A model generated the notes under the pieces. The model was not told where the DNA came from. It saw only the letters and a program-made list of their open reading frames with translations, and did not search any database. 34,750 nt of DNA, from positions 1 through 34,750 of the forward strand of contig MU119641.1 in NCBI GenBank assembly GCA_014904845.1. The letters run 5' to 3'. Shown here in pieces: positions 1 through 12,890 of the stretch. This stretch comes from Acephala macrosclerotiorum. Its lineage: Eukaryota; Ascomycota; Leotiomycetes; Helotiales; Mollisiaceae. Position numbers and translations under genes: made by a program. Numbering within the stretch: the first letter of the stretch is position 1; each line of letters begins with the position of its first letter.

Positions 1-3000
1 TTAAAAAATTAAAAAAAAAAAAAAATAGTAAATTTTAATATTAATATAATAATAAAATGTATAGAATTTATCGACGTTAAATATATTTAATATTTATATA
101 ATATAATCGAATTTAATATATTTAAAAAATAAAAATATTAATTTTAAAAATTAAAATATTAATTTTGTAAATTAATATAATATTCTAATAAAATTTTGTA
201 TTAATTTATAAAAGTGAATATCGATTAAATAAATTATTTATAATTTCGATTTTATTAATATTATTTTTATAAAAAACTATTTAAATAATAATTAAAATTT
301 TTTTAATAAAATATAAAATTATAAAAAATATATTATTAATAAAATTAAAATAATTACAATATTAATAATAAATAATATTATTATATATTGAAATTATTTT
401 TTTGAGATTAATTTAAAAATAATATATTATTAAAATAAATAATAAAAATTAATTTAATTATTTAAAAATCGAAAATTATTTTATAATATTATAATCGTTT
501 TATAAAAAAAAAAATTGATTCGTTATTAAATTTTTTATTTTATTGTATTTTAAAATAAGTATTTACGAAATGTAATTCGTTTGTAAATTCGATAATAAAA
601 TATTTTATATAAATATATTTATAATTTTTTTAATGTATTTTAAAATTTTAAAATCGAAATATTTTTTATATTACGATTTTTATTAATTTTTTATATTTTA
701 AAAACGATAAAATCGTATTTTTAAAATTTTATTAATTATTTTAATTAAATTTTTTATTTTAATTAATATTTTATTCGAAATAAAATCGAATAAATTTTTT
801 TGAGATTTTTAAAATATTATTTTTTTTAAAATAAATTTTTTAATATATTCGATAATCGATTTTTATTTTTTTTAAATATTTATTAATAAATTTTATAATA
901 TTTTTTAATATTTATATAATCAATTTAAATTACTAGTTTTTATAATATTTATATTGAAAAATAAATTGTATTTTTTTAAAAACAATAATTTTATTAATTT
1001 TTATATTTTCGTTTTCGATTTTTTTATTAATATTTATTACGTTTATTTTAAATATTTTTAATCGATTTTATTTTATTTTAATAAAAATACTAAAAATCAA
1101 TAAAAATCGTAAAATATTTAAATTAATTATTATATAATTTATTGTAATAATTAATATAATTTGTATATAAATCTTGAAAAAATTTTTGATTTTTTTTAAA
1201 ATATCGAATTTATTATAATTAATTATTACAACGTTTAATTTTTAAAAATAATTAAATTAAAAATAAAAAATTAATTTTATCGAATTTTTAAACGATAAAT
1301 ATTATTTAATTTTGAATTATTTTATAAAACGAAATAATTAATTTGTATTATTTTTAATATAATTTAAAATTTTTTTTTTCGCGAATTATAATAAAAAATT
1401 ATAATTTTTAATATTAATTTTAATAATTAATTTTATATTTTCGAATATTAAAAATTTTATTATTAAAACGTTTATTAATTTTAATAAATTTATTAATATA
1501 TTATTTATAGTTTTAATTAATTAAATTATTATTAAATATATTTTATAATTTAATTTTCGAATTATTTTTATTTTTTATATTTATTTTATTATTTTAAAAT
1601 TTTTATTAATATTTAATCGAAATAAAATTTTATATTAATAATTATAAAATTAAAATTAAACGTTCGAATTCGTTTTTAATTTATTAAATTAATAAATAAA
1701 TATAAAAATTGTTTTTATTTAATTTAATATATAATTATTTAATAAAGTTTTTTAAATTATTAAAAAAATCGTTATATTTAATATTTTTTTATACGAAAAA
1801 AAAAAACGTTTTATTAATTTTTTAAAATTTTTTATTATTTTTTAATTAAAAAATTTAAAAAATTAAAAAATTAAATTTGTATTTCTTTATTAAAAAAATT
1901 TAAAAAGTTCTTTTTATATATTATAAAGAAATTTAATAAAATATTATCGAATTTAAATAAAAAAATTAATAAAATTATTATAAAAATTAATAAAATATTT
2001 TTGAAATTTAATAAAAAAATTAAAAAATTAAATACGAATAATAATAAATTTTTTAAAAAAATTTATTTTATATTTATAATAAAATTTATAAAATATTTTA
2101 TAATTAAAAACGAATTTATTATTTTTATTTGAAATTAAATTAAAAATTTACGAACGTTAAAATCGTTGTTATTAAACGTTAAACGTTATTTTATAAAAAT
2201 AAAACGTATAATAAAATTAAATAATTTTAATTTTAAAGATTATTATTATTATTATTAATAAAATTAAATTATTATAATTATTAACAATAAAAATATTGTA
2301 TAAAAAGAAATTAAAATAAATAAATTACAAAAAAACGAAATTATATTAATAAATAAAATAAATATAATAAATTTAAAAATAAAAATTTTCGATTAATTAA
2401 AATTATATAAATTTTTTTAAATTAATTATTTTTTTAAAATAATTTCGAAATTTATATAATTATTTAATTTTTTATTATTAAATTTAAAATTAATTTTTTA
2501 AACGAATACGTATATAAATTCGAATTAAAATTTTTAATACGTAAATTTCGTATTTTTAAATAAATTCGATTACGTTTTTAAATAATTTAATTTTATATTA
2601 TTAATTTTATATATTATTATAATTTTTTTATTTGATTAAATACTTAAAATTATTTTTATTATTATATTAAATATATTTTTTATTAATAATTTTTTTAAAT
2701 TTTTAAAATTTTTAATCGTTATTATATTTATCGTTTAAATCGATATCGATTAATTTTACGATATTTAATTTTAATTTATTATACGAATTTTTATTTTTTA
2801 ATACGAAATATAAATAAATTTTTTAATAAAAAAATAATTGCAATTTATATATAAAGCGATTAATACGTTTTTTAATAAAAAAAAATTAATTTATTATTTT
2901 ATTAATTTTAAATTTAAATAATTTAAAAAATTATAATTTTTATAAAATTTAATATATATTAAATCGTCAATATTTATTATAAACGATTTATATTTAAAAT

Positions 3001-6000
3001 CGTATCATTTTTTAACAAATATAATAATAAAAATAATAATTAATTATACGTTTTATTAATAAAATTTTTAAATAATTTTAAAAATATTAAAAAAATTTAA
3101 TTTATATAAAAATAATAAAATTATATTCGTTTTATAATCGATAATAATTTCGTTTAAATTAATATTAATAATTACTATAAATATATTATTAATAACGATT
3201 TAATATAAAATAATATAATTTGTTTATAATTATTTAAAATAAAATATAATAAAATAATAAAAATCGATTTCGATTTTTTGTATAATTCGTTTTAATAATT
3301 TATTTGTTTATAAATATTAAACGATAAATATTCGTAGTTTTATATTTATAAATTTAAAAAAAATTTATTAAAATTTAAAAACGAATTTTTTATTTCGATT
3401 AAAAATAATATTATTTAATATTTTTTAATTATAAAATACGAATATTATAATTAAAATTTTAATTTAATTTTCGATTATATATATAATATATTTTAAAATA
3501 AATAGTTTTTTTTTAAAGAATTTGTAAAATATTAATATTAAATAATCGAAAAAATTAAAATTTTCAATTTTTTATAAAACGATTATTTTTACGATTAAAA
3601 AATTAAAAATAAAATTAATTATAATTATTATAAAAAGTTTTAATTTAATACGAATTAATTGTAAAAAATCGTATATTGAAAATCGTAAAATTTTATTATA
3701 AAAATAATTTAAGTAATAAATTGTAAAATTCGATAATTTTTATTTTATTTTTTTGAAATTGAAATAGTATTTATTGTAAGTTTTCAAAAAAACGTTATAA
3801 AATATAGTTTTTAAAATGTAAAAACGATTAAAATTTTTATAGAAAATATAGAATAATAAACTATTTTATAAAAAAAAAAAAAAATTATTAATTTAAATTT
3901 TTCGAAAAATTGATTTATTTATTTATTTTTTAATTAAAAATTTTTAAAATTTTATAGAAATAATAATTTTTAATATAATTCTTTATAAATTGTAATTTGT
4001 ATTTTGAATTAATAATAATTTTCGAGAATAAATAAAAATTATTTAAAGTATTATTTTTAGAAATATTTTTAAAAAAAATAATTTTAAATTTATTTAAAAT
4101 ATTAAATATAATATTTGATTTTTTATTTTAAAATTAAATTGAAAAAAGTATTCGAAAATTATAACGAATTTTATATTAATTTAAATAATATTGAAAATAA
4201 ATAAAAAAATTTAATTGTAAATATTTTTTATTATTAAATAATTTATTAAAATTTAAATAAAATATTTATTATTTTGAATTATAATTCGAAATTTTTTATA
4301 AGTATATATTAAATATATTATTTCAAATTTAATAAAATAATAATATTTTTCGATAAAAAAATTAATTTATTTAAAAATAATATAAATTAAATTATAAAAA
4401 TTAATAAATTAAAAAAATTGAAAATTAAAATATAATTTTTTTTAAAATAAAAAACTATAATTTTAAAATCGTTTTTAGAAATATCGATTTTAAAAAAAAA
4501 CGATTTATTTAAATTGTAATAAATTAATATACGTTTATTTAATAAATAAATTTAAATTTTTTTTTATAATATTTTTTTTTAATTAATAAATTTTTTAATT
4601 TTTTTAATTTTTTTTATATAAATATTTGTATTTTGTATTATTATAATAATTTTAATATTTACACGTAAAACGATATATAAAATCGAAATTAATTTATTAT
4701 TTTTAAATATATTTTTAAATATTTTAAAATCTTAAAAAAAATAAAATTTTTAATTATTATTACTCGTTTTTCGATTATAAATATTTTAAATTCGTTTATA
4801 TAATAATTAAAAAAATAAATTAATAAATATTTTAAAAAAAACTTTAATAAAAATAAATATAAACGTATTTTTATAAATAAAATAAATATTTCACGTAAAT
4901 ATTAAAAATATTTTTTTAATATTTTTTAAAAAAACAATTATATTATTAATAAAAGTTCTAATAAAATAATAATATAATCGAAATTTCAAATTTATAATTT
5001 ATTAAATATAAATAATTTTTTTTTTAAAATTTTAAAAAATCATTTTAAAACGTTTTAAATCGTAATAATTAATAATAATTTTTTTATTTTAATAATTTTT
5101 TCGAATTAAAAATTAATAAAAATTTTTTAATTTATTAATAATCGTAATATAAATTATATTTTTAAAAGTTATTATAATTTTTTTTTAATATAATATTAAA
5201 TATACGTCGAAAATCGTCGTTTTATTAATAAAATTTATATTAATAATAAAATGAAAATATAATTTATTTTTAATTATTTTTTAAATTATAAATATAAAAT
5301 AATTAAAAAATATTAATTAAATTATTTATTCGAATTTATTTTTATTATATATAATATTAAATATTTTATTAATTTTCAATTAATAAAACGAATATATATA
5401 ATTCAAATAAAAATTAATAAAATTTTTATTAATTTAATAAATCGTATATTTATTAATTAAAATTTCGAATTAAATTACGAATTTTAAATTTGCGATATAT
5501 ATATAAATATTATTATTTAATACGATTTTTAAAACGTTGATTAATTTAATAATATCGTTAAAAAATAATTAATTATTGATTAATATTTTTTTATTTGTAA
5601 AAATAATAATTTCGTTCGAGTTTTATTTGTTTTTATTTAAAATTAATTCGATTATATAATAATCGTTTTTTTTGTATTTTTAATATATTTTTAATTTGAT
5701 TTTTCATTTAATTAATAAATTGATAAAATTTGAATTCGTAATAATAATAAAATTTATTTTATTTATAATAATATTATAAATATATATATATTAAATACTA
5801 AATATAAATTAACGATTTTTAAATAATAAAAAATATATAATTAATATTATAATAATTTTTCAAAATAAAATTATTATATTTTTTACGTATAAAGTTTTTT
5901 TTTTAATATAAAAACTTTTTATAAAAACTCAAATCAATATAATCAAATTTTCGTATAAATCGACGATAAATATATAATTTTTATAATTTAATTTTTTTTA

Positions 6001-8560
6001 GTATAAATATAAAACTCGTTATTTAAAAAAAATTTAAAATTTAAAATTTTAATTATTTATATACGAATTTTAATTTTATTAAATATATTTTATTTTTTAA
6101 TTATTTTAAATATATATATTATAAAAATAATTTATTTATTAAATTTTATTAATTTATCGATTTTTAAAATTGTAATTAATTCGAATTTATCGATAAATAA
6201 ATTTAATACGAATTATATTTATTTTTTATAGATTAAAAAACGAAAATAATTAAAATCGATATATATTTTATATAATTTGTTATTTATTTTTTATTTATTA
6301 TATTTATTAATTTTTTATATATTATTAATATTGTATTTATTAATATTTTCGATTTTTAATAAAAAAATTTAATAAAATCGATTGATATTATAAAAATTTT
6401 TATAAATATATTTGAACAATTAAATTTTCGATAAATTTTTTTTTTTATATTTATAATAAAAAGTTTTTTTGATAATACTAATAAAATAAATTATATTAAT
6501 AATAATTTTTTTTTCGATTAAAATCTCGAATTATATCGAATTAAAATTTAATTTTTTAATAAATTTTATTTTTTATTTTTTTAGTTTTTTATTATAATTA
6601 GTTTTAATTTTTATAAAAATATTATAAAAATCGTTATCGATTTAATATATATCGTCTTATTAATAATATCGTTTGAATTTATAATTATTATTATTAAATT
6701 ATTATTAATTTTTATAAAAATTTAATTCGTAAATAAATTTATTATTATTAATTTTAATAACGCGAATTTGAATTTTAATAATAATAAAATAAATTTTTAT
6801 AGTGATTTTTTATTATTAATTGATTTATTTTATTAAAAAATTTAACTTAAAAAAAAAACTACTAAAAATTTATATAAAATATAAAAAATTTAAATTGTAA
6901 TTTAAATTATTTTAAATTTTAATAAGAAATTAAATTGAAATTATTTAATTTTTTGAATTCGAAATCGCGTTTATTATTATTATTAAATCTAATAAAAAAT
7001 TGTTTTTTTTTTAAATTGTTTTTTTAAATTTATATTTTTATCGTCGTTTATTTTATAAAATTTTTAATTGAAATTATTTTAATTAATATCGAAAAAAGTA
7101 TATAAAATTTTAAATTTATATTATTAAAAATTTAAAATAATTATTAAATAAACTTATTAAAATTTATTATTTTCATAGTATAAATAATATTTAATATATA
7201 TTTTTAAACGTTTTTTTATCGCGAATATTATTTTTCGAATATATTTACTTTAAAAATTTATATAAAATCGTAATTGAAATTATTTTAAATTTGCGAATAA
7301 ATATATCGATTTATATAAAAATATCGTTTTAATCGAATTTAAAATTTTTTTTTCGAGTTCAAATAATTCGTTAAAATATTATATTAAAATTGTATTACAA
7401 AAACAAATATAAAAATTCTATTTAATAATTAAAACGCGTAATTCGATAATATTATTTTTAATTTAATTTACGAAAAAATAAATATTATATTAATAAATAT
7501 TTTATTCGATTATAATACAATTATTTTTATTATAAAAAAAATTTAAATTTAAATTAAAATAATTTATATTTTTTAATTTTTATTTTATATCGATAAAATT
7601 TTTATTAATAAAATTTCGATTATTATTATTATTACGATCGCGATTAAAAATATAACGTTTATTATCGTTTATTATATTTCGTATTTAAATTTAAAAAATA
7701 ATAAAAATAATATTTTATATTTATATTAATATTTCGAATATAAAATTATTTTATTAATTATTATATTAATTATTATTTTCAATTTTAAATATTTCAAATA
7801 ATAAATTAATTATTTTTTTAAGTATTTTTTTTCGATATATAAAATTGAAATTGTGTATTTTTTTTATAATATCGCTCGAAAAAATCGTATGAAATTAATA
7901 TTTTGTTTTAAATTTTAAAAAAATTAAACGTTTTTTTTTTACGATATTAAAATTTATTTTATTTTTTTTTTCGTTTTTAAATATATATTTCAATTCTCGA
8001 ATTAATATAATAATTTTAACGATTATAATAAATTTTTTAAAAATCGTATTAAAATTGATTTGACTTTGAATTTACGCGTTTAAAATAAGAATATTTTTTG
8101 ATTTTATTGAAATTTTTATATTTCATAAAATCAAAACAATTTTAAAAGTAAAATTAAAACGAAATAAACGAAAATTCGAAAAATATTAAATAATAAATTA
8201 AATAATTTTAATAGTTTAAAATTCGAAATCGTTAGTATACTTATATTTGATTCGTTGAAACTTTTAAAAATCGTATACGATTTCGACGATATTTTATACA
8301 ATCGATATATTAATTATTGAAAATAAAACAACGAACGAAAAACTATTAAAATCGCGTTTTAAAACAAATATAAAATTTTAAAACGAATAAATTAATATTA
8401 TTACTATTTATTAAAAAAGTAATATATAATAAAAAATAATTTATTTTATAAAATTACAATATAAAAATTAAATTCAATAAATTATATTAAATTAAATTAA
8501 ATTAAATTATTTGATCTCTAGTTTTTTTATATAATATATTACAAATATTATAATAGTTTA
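1..8560. other. AT-rich, RIP-like gene desert (left block)
   Basis: No open reading frame, RNA gene or organised repeat that I can support lies in this stretch. The DNA is nearly all A and T, and the remaining C residues are mostly in CpG (short contexts such as tcga, acgt, tcgt), while CpA, CpT and CpC are scarce. This pattern fits repeat-induced point mutation of old transposon DNA on both strands. From about 7,840 onward the sequence becomes a little less eroded, with more non-CpG C and G (for example around 8,060-8,340 and 8,510-8,580), suggesting younger or less mutated material next to the R1a repeat. A short run of five attaa units lies near 8,487-8,509. The identity of the original sequence is unrecoverable by eye. 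Confidence 0.75.
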
Positions 8561-9711
8561 CAATTTATTACTTAGTACAATATAAAATAAAAAAATAAAA
8601 ACGATTTTTATTCGTAAAAAAATTTTAAATCTCGTAATTATTTTTGTTCGTTTATTGACAATCGAGAACTCGTTTTAATTTTTGAGTTTAAAAATAAAAT
8701 TTTAAAATTTTAAAATAAATTAAAATATTTTTTTAATTTATTTTTATTTTTATAATTATTTTTATAATATTTATTAAATTAAATTCGAAAAATTTAATTA
8801 AATTAAAATTTATAAAATATAAAAATAAAAAATATTATATTTAATTTCGATCGAGAATAATTAATTTAAAACGTTTAAAAAAAAATTAAAATATTTAAAA
8901 TTATTATATAATCGAATTTAAAAATATTAAAATTTCGAAAATTTTACGATTTTATTTGTTTATTTATTAATTTAATAAACTTATTATAATTATATTATAA
9001 ATTGAATTTATATTTAAATTATTTATATTTTTAATTTTAATTTATTTAAATTAATAATTATTATACAATTTCAATTTTAATTACGAAATATTATAAATCG
9101 AAATTACGTTTATTAAAAAAAATTTTATCGCTCGATAAAATTTATATTAAAAAAATACGATTTATAATATTATAATATAAATTTAAAAAATTGTAAATCG
9201 TAAAAAAAAAAATTTAAAAAGTTTTTTTTTTCTAATAAATATCATTTTAATTATTATTTATAATTAATTGAATTAATTGTAAAAATTTAATATAAAAAAC
9301 GAAAATTTTAAAAAAAAAGTTTTAATATAAAATTTTAATATAAAGTTTTTATCGATTTATTAATTTATTAATTTATTTTAATATAAAATTTTATAAAAAA
9401 TACGTTTTTATTTAAAGTTTTTATTAATTTATTCGATTTTAAAAAAACGTTTTTTTAAACGAATTATTTTTTTTTATATTGATAAAAATTATTTCAATTT
9501 TAAATACTTATAAAACATTTAAATTAAAAGTTTTTAATTTAAAATTTAAATCGTTAAATAAATATAAATTAAATTTAAATTAATAATTATTTTTAATCGA
9601 ATATAAAATAAATATAATAAACGTAAAAATTAAAAAAAATAAAAATATACTCGTGAAATATAAATTATATTAAATATTATTTAATCGAAAAACGAAATAA
9701 AAATATATTTA
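8561..9711 (+). repeat. R1a: longest copy of degenerate repeat family R1
   Basis: This is the longest of three related AT-rich segments. Its start (around the motif ttattcgtaa) matches 12,016 onward. Its middle, near 9,020-9,400, matches both 12,390-12,640 and 14,687-15,020. Its end (aaattatattaaatatt then a run through ttaatcgaaaaacg) matches 12,841-12,890 and 15,030-15,075. All copies lie in the same orientation. The copies differ by many C/T and G/A substitutions and by deletions. No coding capacity survives and I do not recognise the element; a RIP-mutated transposon fragment is the simplest reading. Boundaries are by eye and uncertain by tens of bases. Confidence 0.7.
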
Positions 9712-10611
9712 AATTTTAATAAATAAAATTTTATTTTTTTATTTAATTTTTAACGATTAATAAAATATTATTTAATAATATTTTTTATTAATTTTTTTTT
9801 ATTTAATTTTAATAACTTTTTATATTTAATTTATATATTATAATTTTATTTAAAAAAAATTTATAATAAATTTTTTTTATTAAAATAAAATCGTTATTTA
9901 TTTAAAATAAATCGTTAAAATATATTTAAATAAAAATAATAAAATGTTTTTTATAAACGTAATAATTATTAATATTATATTATAATTATTAAAAATAAAT
10001 TTTAAATTTAATTTAAATTTTTTTTTTAAAATTTCAAAAAATAAAATAATTAAATAAAACGTAAAAAATAATTTAATAAATTCGTAAATTATCGTTTTTA
10101 TATTTATATAATATAATAAATTTATTTTAAATATACTTTATAAATATAAATATTTTTTAAAATTAAATTTTTTAATATTAAATTTTATTACGAATTATTA
10201 TTTAATTTTTATTTTATAATTTTTTTCGTAATAATATTAATTATATATAAATCGAATAAATTATTTTTCGATTATTTAATAAAAGTTTTTTAAAAAAATA
10301 TTATATTTTTTTATTATAATTTTATTAATTATTTTAAATATAAATAAAATAAATATATTATTTATAAAATTTTAATATTATTGATTTCGTTTACGTATAT
10401 TATTAAAATATTTTTTATTTTTACATTTTTAAATTTAATTTTATAATATTTTTCGAAAAATTATATATTATTTACTAATAATTTATATATTAATTTATAT
10501 TTTATTTTTATTAACGTATTAAATAATAATAAAATAAATAAATTAAATTAATTCGAAAAATCGGTTTATAAAATTTATTTTAAAATTTATTATAAAATAT
10601 ATTTATTAATA
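9712..10611. other. AT-rich spacer between R1a and island A
   Basis: There is no gene or clear repeat. It is almost pure A/T with scattered CpG. It continues directly into island A, where composition changes abruptly at about 10,612. I could not align it with the spacer that precedes island B, so the R1-island arrangement is probably not one simple large duplication. Confidence 0.6.
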
Positions 10612-10615
10612 TAAA

Positions 10616-10709
10616 ATGTGTATCGAGTATCGAAAGAAAAAGTCCGTTCGGCGGCTCGCTAAGCGAGCCAATAGCGGACGGGCTTTTTCTTTCGACACTC
10701 GATACACAT
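10616..10709. repeat. 94-bp palindrome at the left end of island A
   Basis: Left arm 10,616-10,650 and right arm 10,675-10,709 are reverse complements at 32 of 35 positions. All three mismatches are transitions, and in each the left arm carries the A or T state expected of RIP. Inside is a perfect seven-base hairpin, ggctcgc-taa-gcgagcc (10,653-10,669). The arms contain the purine run gaaagaaaaag and its complement. A single strand could fold into a long cruciform or hairpin. Its position at the compositional boundary suggests an element end rather than an internal feature. Confidence 0.9.
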
Positions 10710-10910
10710 TTTGCTTCGCAGGCCTCGCAGAGGCGCTTTTGCGGAAGGCTTCAAAGTCTTCGACTTTAGTAATTTACTTTTATTTTCAGTTTCAAGTCAA
10801 AAGCTCGTAATTTGAGCGTTTTATAAGCGCTTGAAGTTGATATAATTATTGGAATGGTAGTAGTTTGAGATTCTGCCGGGCGGTGAGAGCCGATAAGCTG
10901 ATAAGCTTTC

Positions 10911-11098
10911 TAGTGCCTAAGGCAGAAACGCACTGCGGAGCCTCATATTACCAGGGGGACACCCCCTGGGACCCCCTTCTCTTATATCGAGTTACTACCA
11001 TCGATTCAATCAATTTAAATCACTTTCTGTAATTCCAGGGGGAGACCCCCTGGGACCCCCCTTGAGAGCTGCGCAGCTATTCCAGCATTTAAGTGCCT
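10911..11098 (+). repeat. Island A tandem unit 1
   Basis: The unit is 188 bp and starts at tagtgcctaaggcag. It contains a perfect 8-bp-arm hairpin, ccaggggg-aca-ccccctgg, at 10,951-10,969. The link tcgattcaatcaattta follows near 10,990-11,010. A second perfect hairpin, ccaggggg-aga-ccccctgg, lies at 11,035-11,053, followed by the palindrome agctgcgcagct (11,067-11,078). Its order of parts is repeated in the next unit. Noncoding. Confidence 0.85.
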
Positions 11099-11304
11099 TA
11101 GTGCCTTAGGCAAAAACGCACTTACTGCAAAGCTTTACATTAGGGGACACTCTCTGGAACCTCCGTCTCTTATATTGAGTTGCTACGATCGATTCAATCA
11201 ATTTAGATTACTTTACTTAGCATATAATTCTAGGGGGAGACCCCCTAGGACCCCCCTTGAAAGCTGCGCAGCTATAGAGATATCCAGCACTTAAGTGAGT
11301 GCCT
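11099..11304 (+). repeat. Island A tandem unit 2
   Basis: The unit is 206 bp with the same order of parts as unit 1. The first hairpin is eroded (aggggacactctct region near 11,143-11,160). The second is a perfect variant, ctaggggg-aga-ccccctag, at 11,230-11,248, followed again by agctgcgcagct (11,262-11,273). A third unit start (taatgcctaaggcagaaacg) begins at 11,305 but breaks off into the GCGATCGC-containing tail. Period from unit 1 to 2 is 188 bp and from 2 to 3 is 206 bp, measured at the gcagaaacgcact landmark. Confidence 0.85.
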
Positions 11305-11338
11305 TAATGCCTAAGGCAGAAACGCACTCAGCAGTTTT

Positions 11339-11346
11339 GCGATCGC
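11339..11346. repeat. GCGATCGC palindrome in island A
   Basis: A perfect 8-bp palindrome just after the partial third unit. The same octamer occupies the equivalent position in island B (16,314-16,321) and also occurs in island C (30,632-30,639). It survived in B although the bases around it were heavily changed, which fits mutation that spares CpG. Confidence 0.85.
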
Positions 11347-11817
11347 CATTTTTACTGAGCACGACTATATTCTATTGATTTTCGTAACAACGGATTAATA
11401 GAATTACTTGAAACTTGAAATATAGAGATATTTAATTGAGTTTCAATTTATTTGCAAGTCTTATATGATTTGTATTAGTAAATAACTTATAATTGTAGTC
11501 GCATATTCATTGAAGTTTTAGTGTTCTTTATTGGATCGGCTGCATATTAGTCCGAAGTCTCGTGATTGCGAAATTCTTAATAGACTAATCAAATCGCTGC
11601 ATTTGACTACTTCGATTAAATTTGAGTGAAATCGCTTATTGTGAGAAGTATTAATATCACGTGCGTATAGAAAAGTTGATATTAGTTCTTAAATCGAACA
11701 AATAATTATATTAAATATTATTAAATTTTTTATTATAAATTAATTAATATTAAATTAATAATTCGTATATTATATAAAAAATAATCGTAATTATATAAAC
11801 GTATTATACGTTTAATA

Positions 11818-11869
11818 TATTAATTTTTTATATTAATTTTTTATATTAATTTTTTATATTAATTTTTTA
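11818..11869 (+). repeat. Perfect 13-bp tandem repeat, four copies
   Basis: Four exact head-to-tail copies of tattaatttttta, 52 bp in all, lie in AT-rich DNA about 80 bp past the end of island A. Exactness in such eroded surroundings suggests a recent slippage expansion after the mutations occurred. Confidence 0.9.
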
Positions 11870-12015
11870 ATATTAAATAAAATATTAATTAAAAATTTTA
11901 TTTTCGTTTTAAATATTTTAATAATATTTTAAAAAAAATTTTTAATTAATAATAATTTTAAAAATAATATAATTATTTTTTAAATTAATAATAATTATTT
12001 TTTGTATAAATGACG

Positions 12016-12890
12016 TATTATTTATTATTTAATATAACGTAAAAAAAAAAACTTTGATTTTTATTCGTAAACAATTTTTAAATTTCGTAATTATTTTAAT
12101 ATCGTTTATTAATAATTAAAAATTTATTTTTAATTTTTTTTATATTTTATAATTATTTTTATAAAATATATTAAATTAAATTCAAATTTATAAAATATAA
12201 AAATAAATAATATTATATTTTAATTTTCGACGTTTAATTAATTTAAAACTTTTTTAAATATTTTAAATTATTAAAATTATTATATAATAAATATTAAAAT
12301 TTTAAAAAATTTTCAATTTTAATTGTTTATTTATAAATTTAATAAACTTTTTATAATTATATTATAAATTAAAAATATATTTATATTATTTAAATTTTTA
12401 ATTTTAATTTATTTAAATAAATAATTATTACGTAATTTTAATTTCAATTATAAAATATTATAAATCGTAATTATATTTATTAAAAAAAATTTTTTTTAAT
12501 AAAATTTATTTTAAAAAAAATGCGATTAATTAAATTAATCGTAATAATTTAATATAAAAATAAAAATTTAAAATTTTTTTTTTAATATAAAATTTTATAA
12601 AAAAAAATTTTTATTTAAAGTTTTTATTAATTTATTCGATTTTGAAAAAACGTTTTTTTAAATAAATTATTTTTTTTATATTAATAAAAATTATTTTAAT
12701 TTTAAATATTTATAAAACGTTTAAATTAAAATTTTAAATTTTAAATTTAAAATAAATATATATAAATAATTATTCTCGATCGAATATAAAATAAACGTAA
12801 TAAATATAAAAAAAAATATATATATATATTCGTAAAATATAAATTATATTAAATATTATTTAATTGAAAAATAAAATAAAAATATTTTTT
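12016..12890 (+). repeat. R1b: second copy of repeat family R1
   Basis: Aligns by eye with R1a from its start (shared ttattcgtaa at 12,061 versus 8,609) to its end (shared aaattatattaaatatta block at 12,841 versus 9,662). It is shorter than R1a through several deletions, one near 12,540-12,570 where R1a has extra sequence. It is more strongly converted to A/T than R1a in most places. It begins about 275 bp after island A. It has no coding capacity. Confidence 0.7.

Larger units (their letters stand above)
10612..11740 (+). repeat. Island A: well-preserved copy of a palindrome-rich repeat element
   Basis: The sequence switches from nearly pure A/T to near-normal composition. Its parts in order are: a 94-bp palindrome (10,616-10,709); small hairpins gcctc-gca-gaggc (10,722-10,734) and aaagtc-ttc-gacttt (10,753-10,767); a tandem array of two units plus the start of a third (10,911-11,328); a GCGATCGC palindrome (11,339-11,346); and a less GC-rich tail to about 11,740. 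Nearly the whole length is matched by island B. The last part (about 11,648-11,740) is matched by an eroded copy at about 22,750-22,835. No reading frame is conserved between A and B: a 64-codon frame over the left palindrome exists only because GC is high there. I do not recognise the family. A non-autonomous mobile element is my best inference, since it is dispersed and non-coding with a structured end. Orientation is arbitrary. Confidence 0.8.

Noticed and set aside
10616..10810. 64-codon open frame at the start of island A
   Set aside because: It runs through the 94-bp palindrome. The similar frame in island B (15,369-15,563) is kept only because the DNA repeat is shared; the changes do not favour silent sites and there is no recognisable domain.
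11339..11346. GCGATCGC as a cyanobacterial HIP1 signature
   Set aside because: Only three occurrences in the window, all in repeat islands of otherwise fungal-looking DNA; nothing else points to a cyanobacterium.
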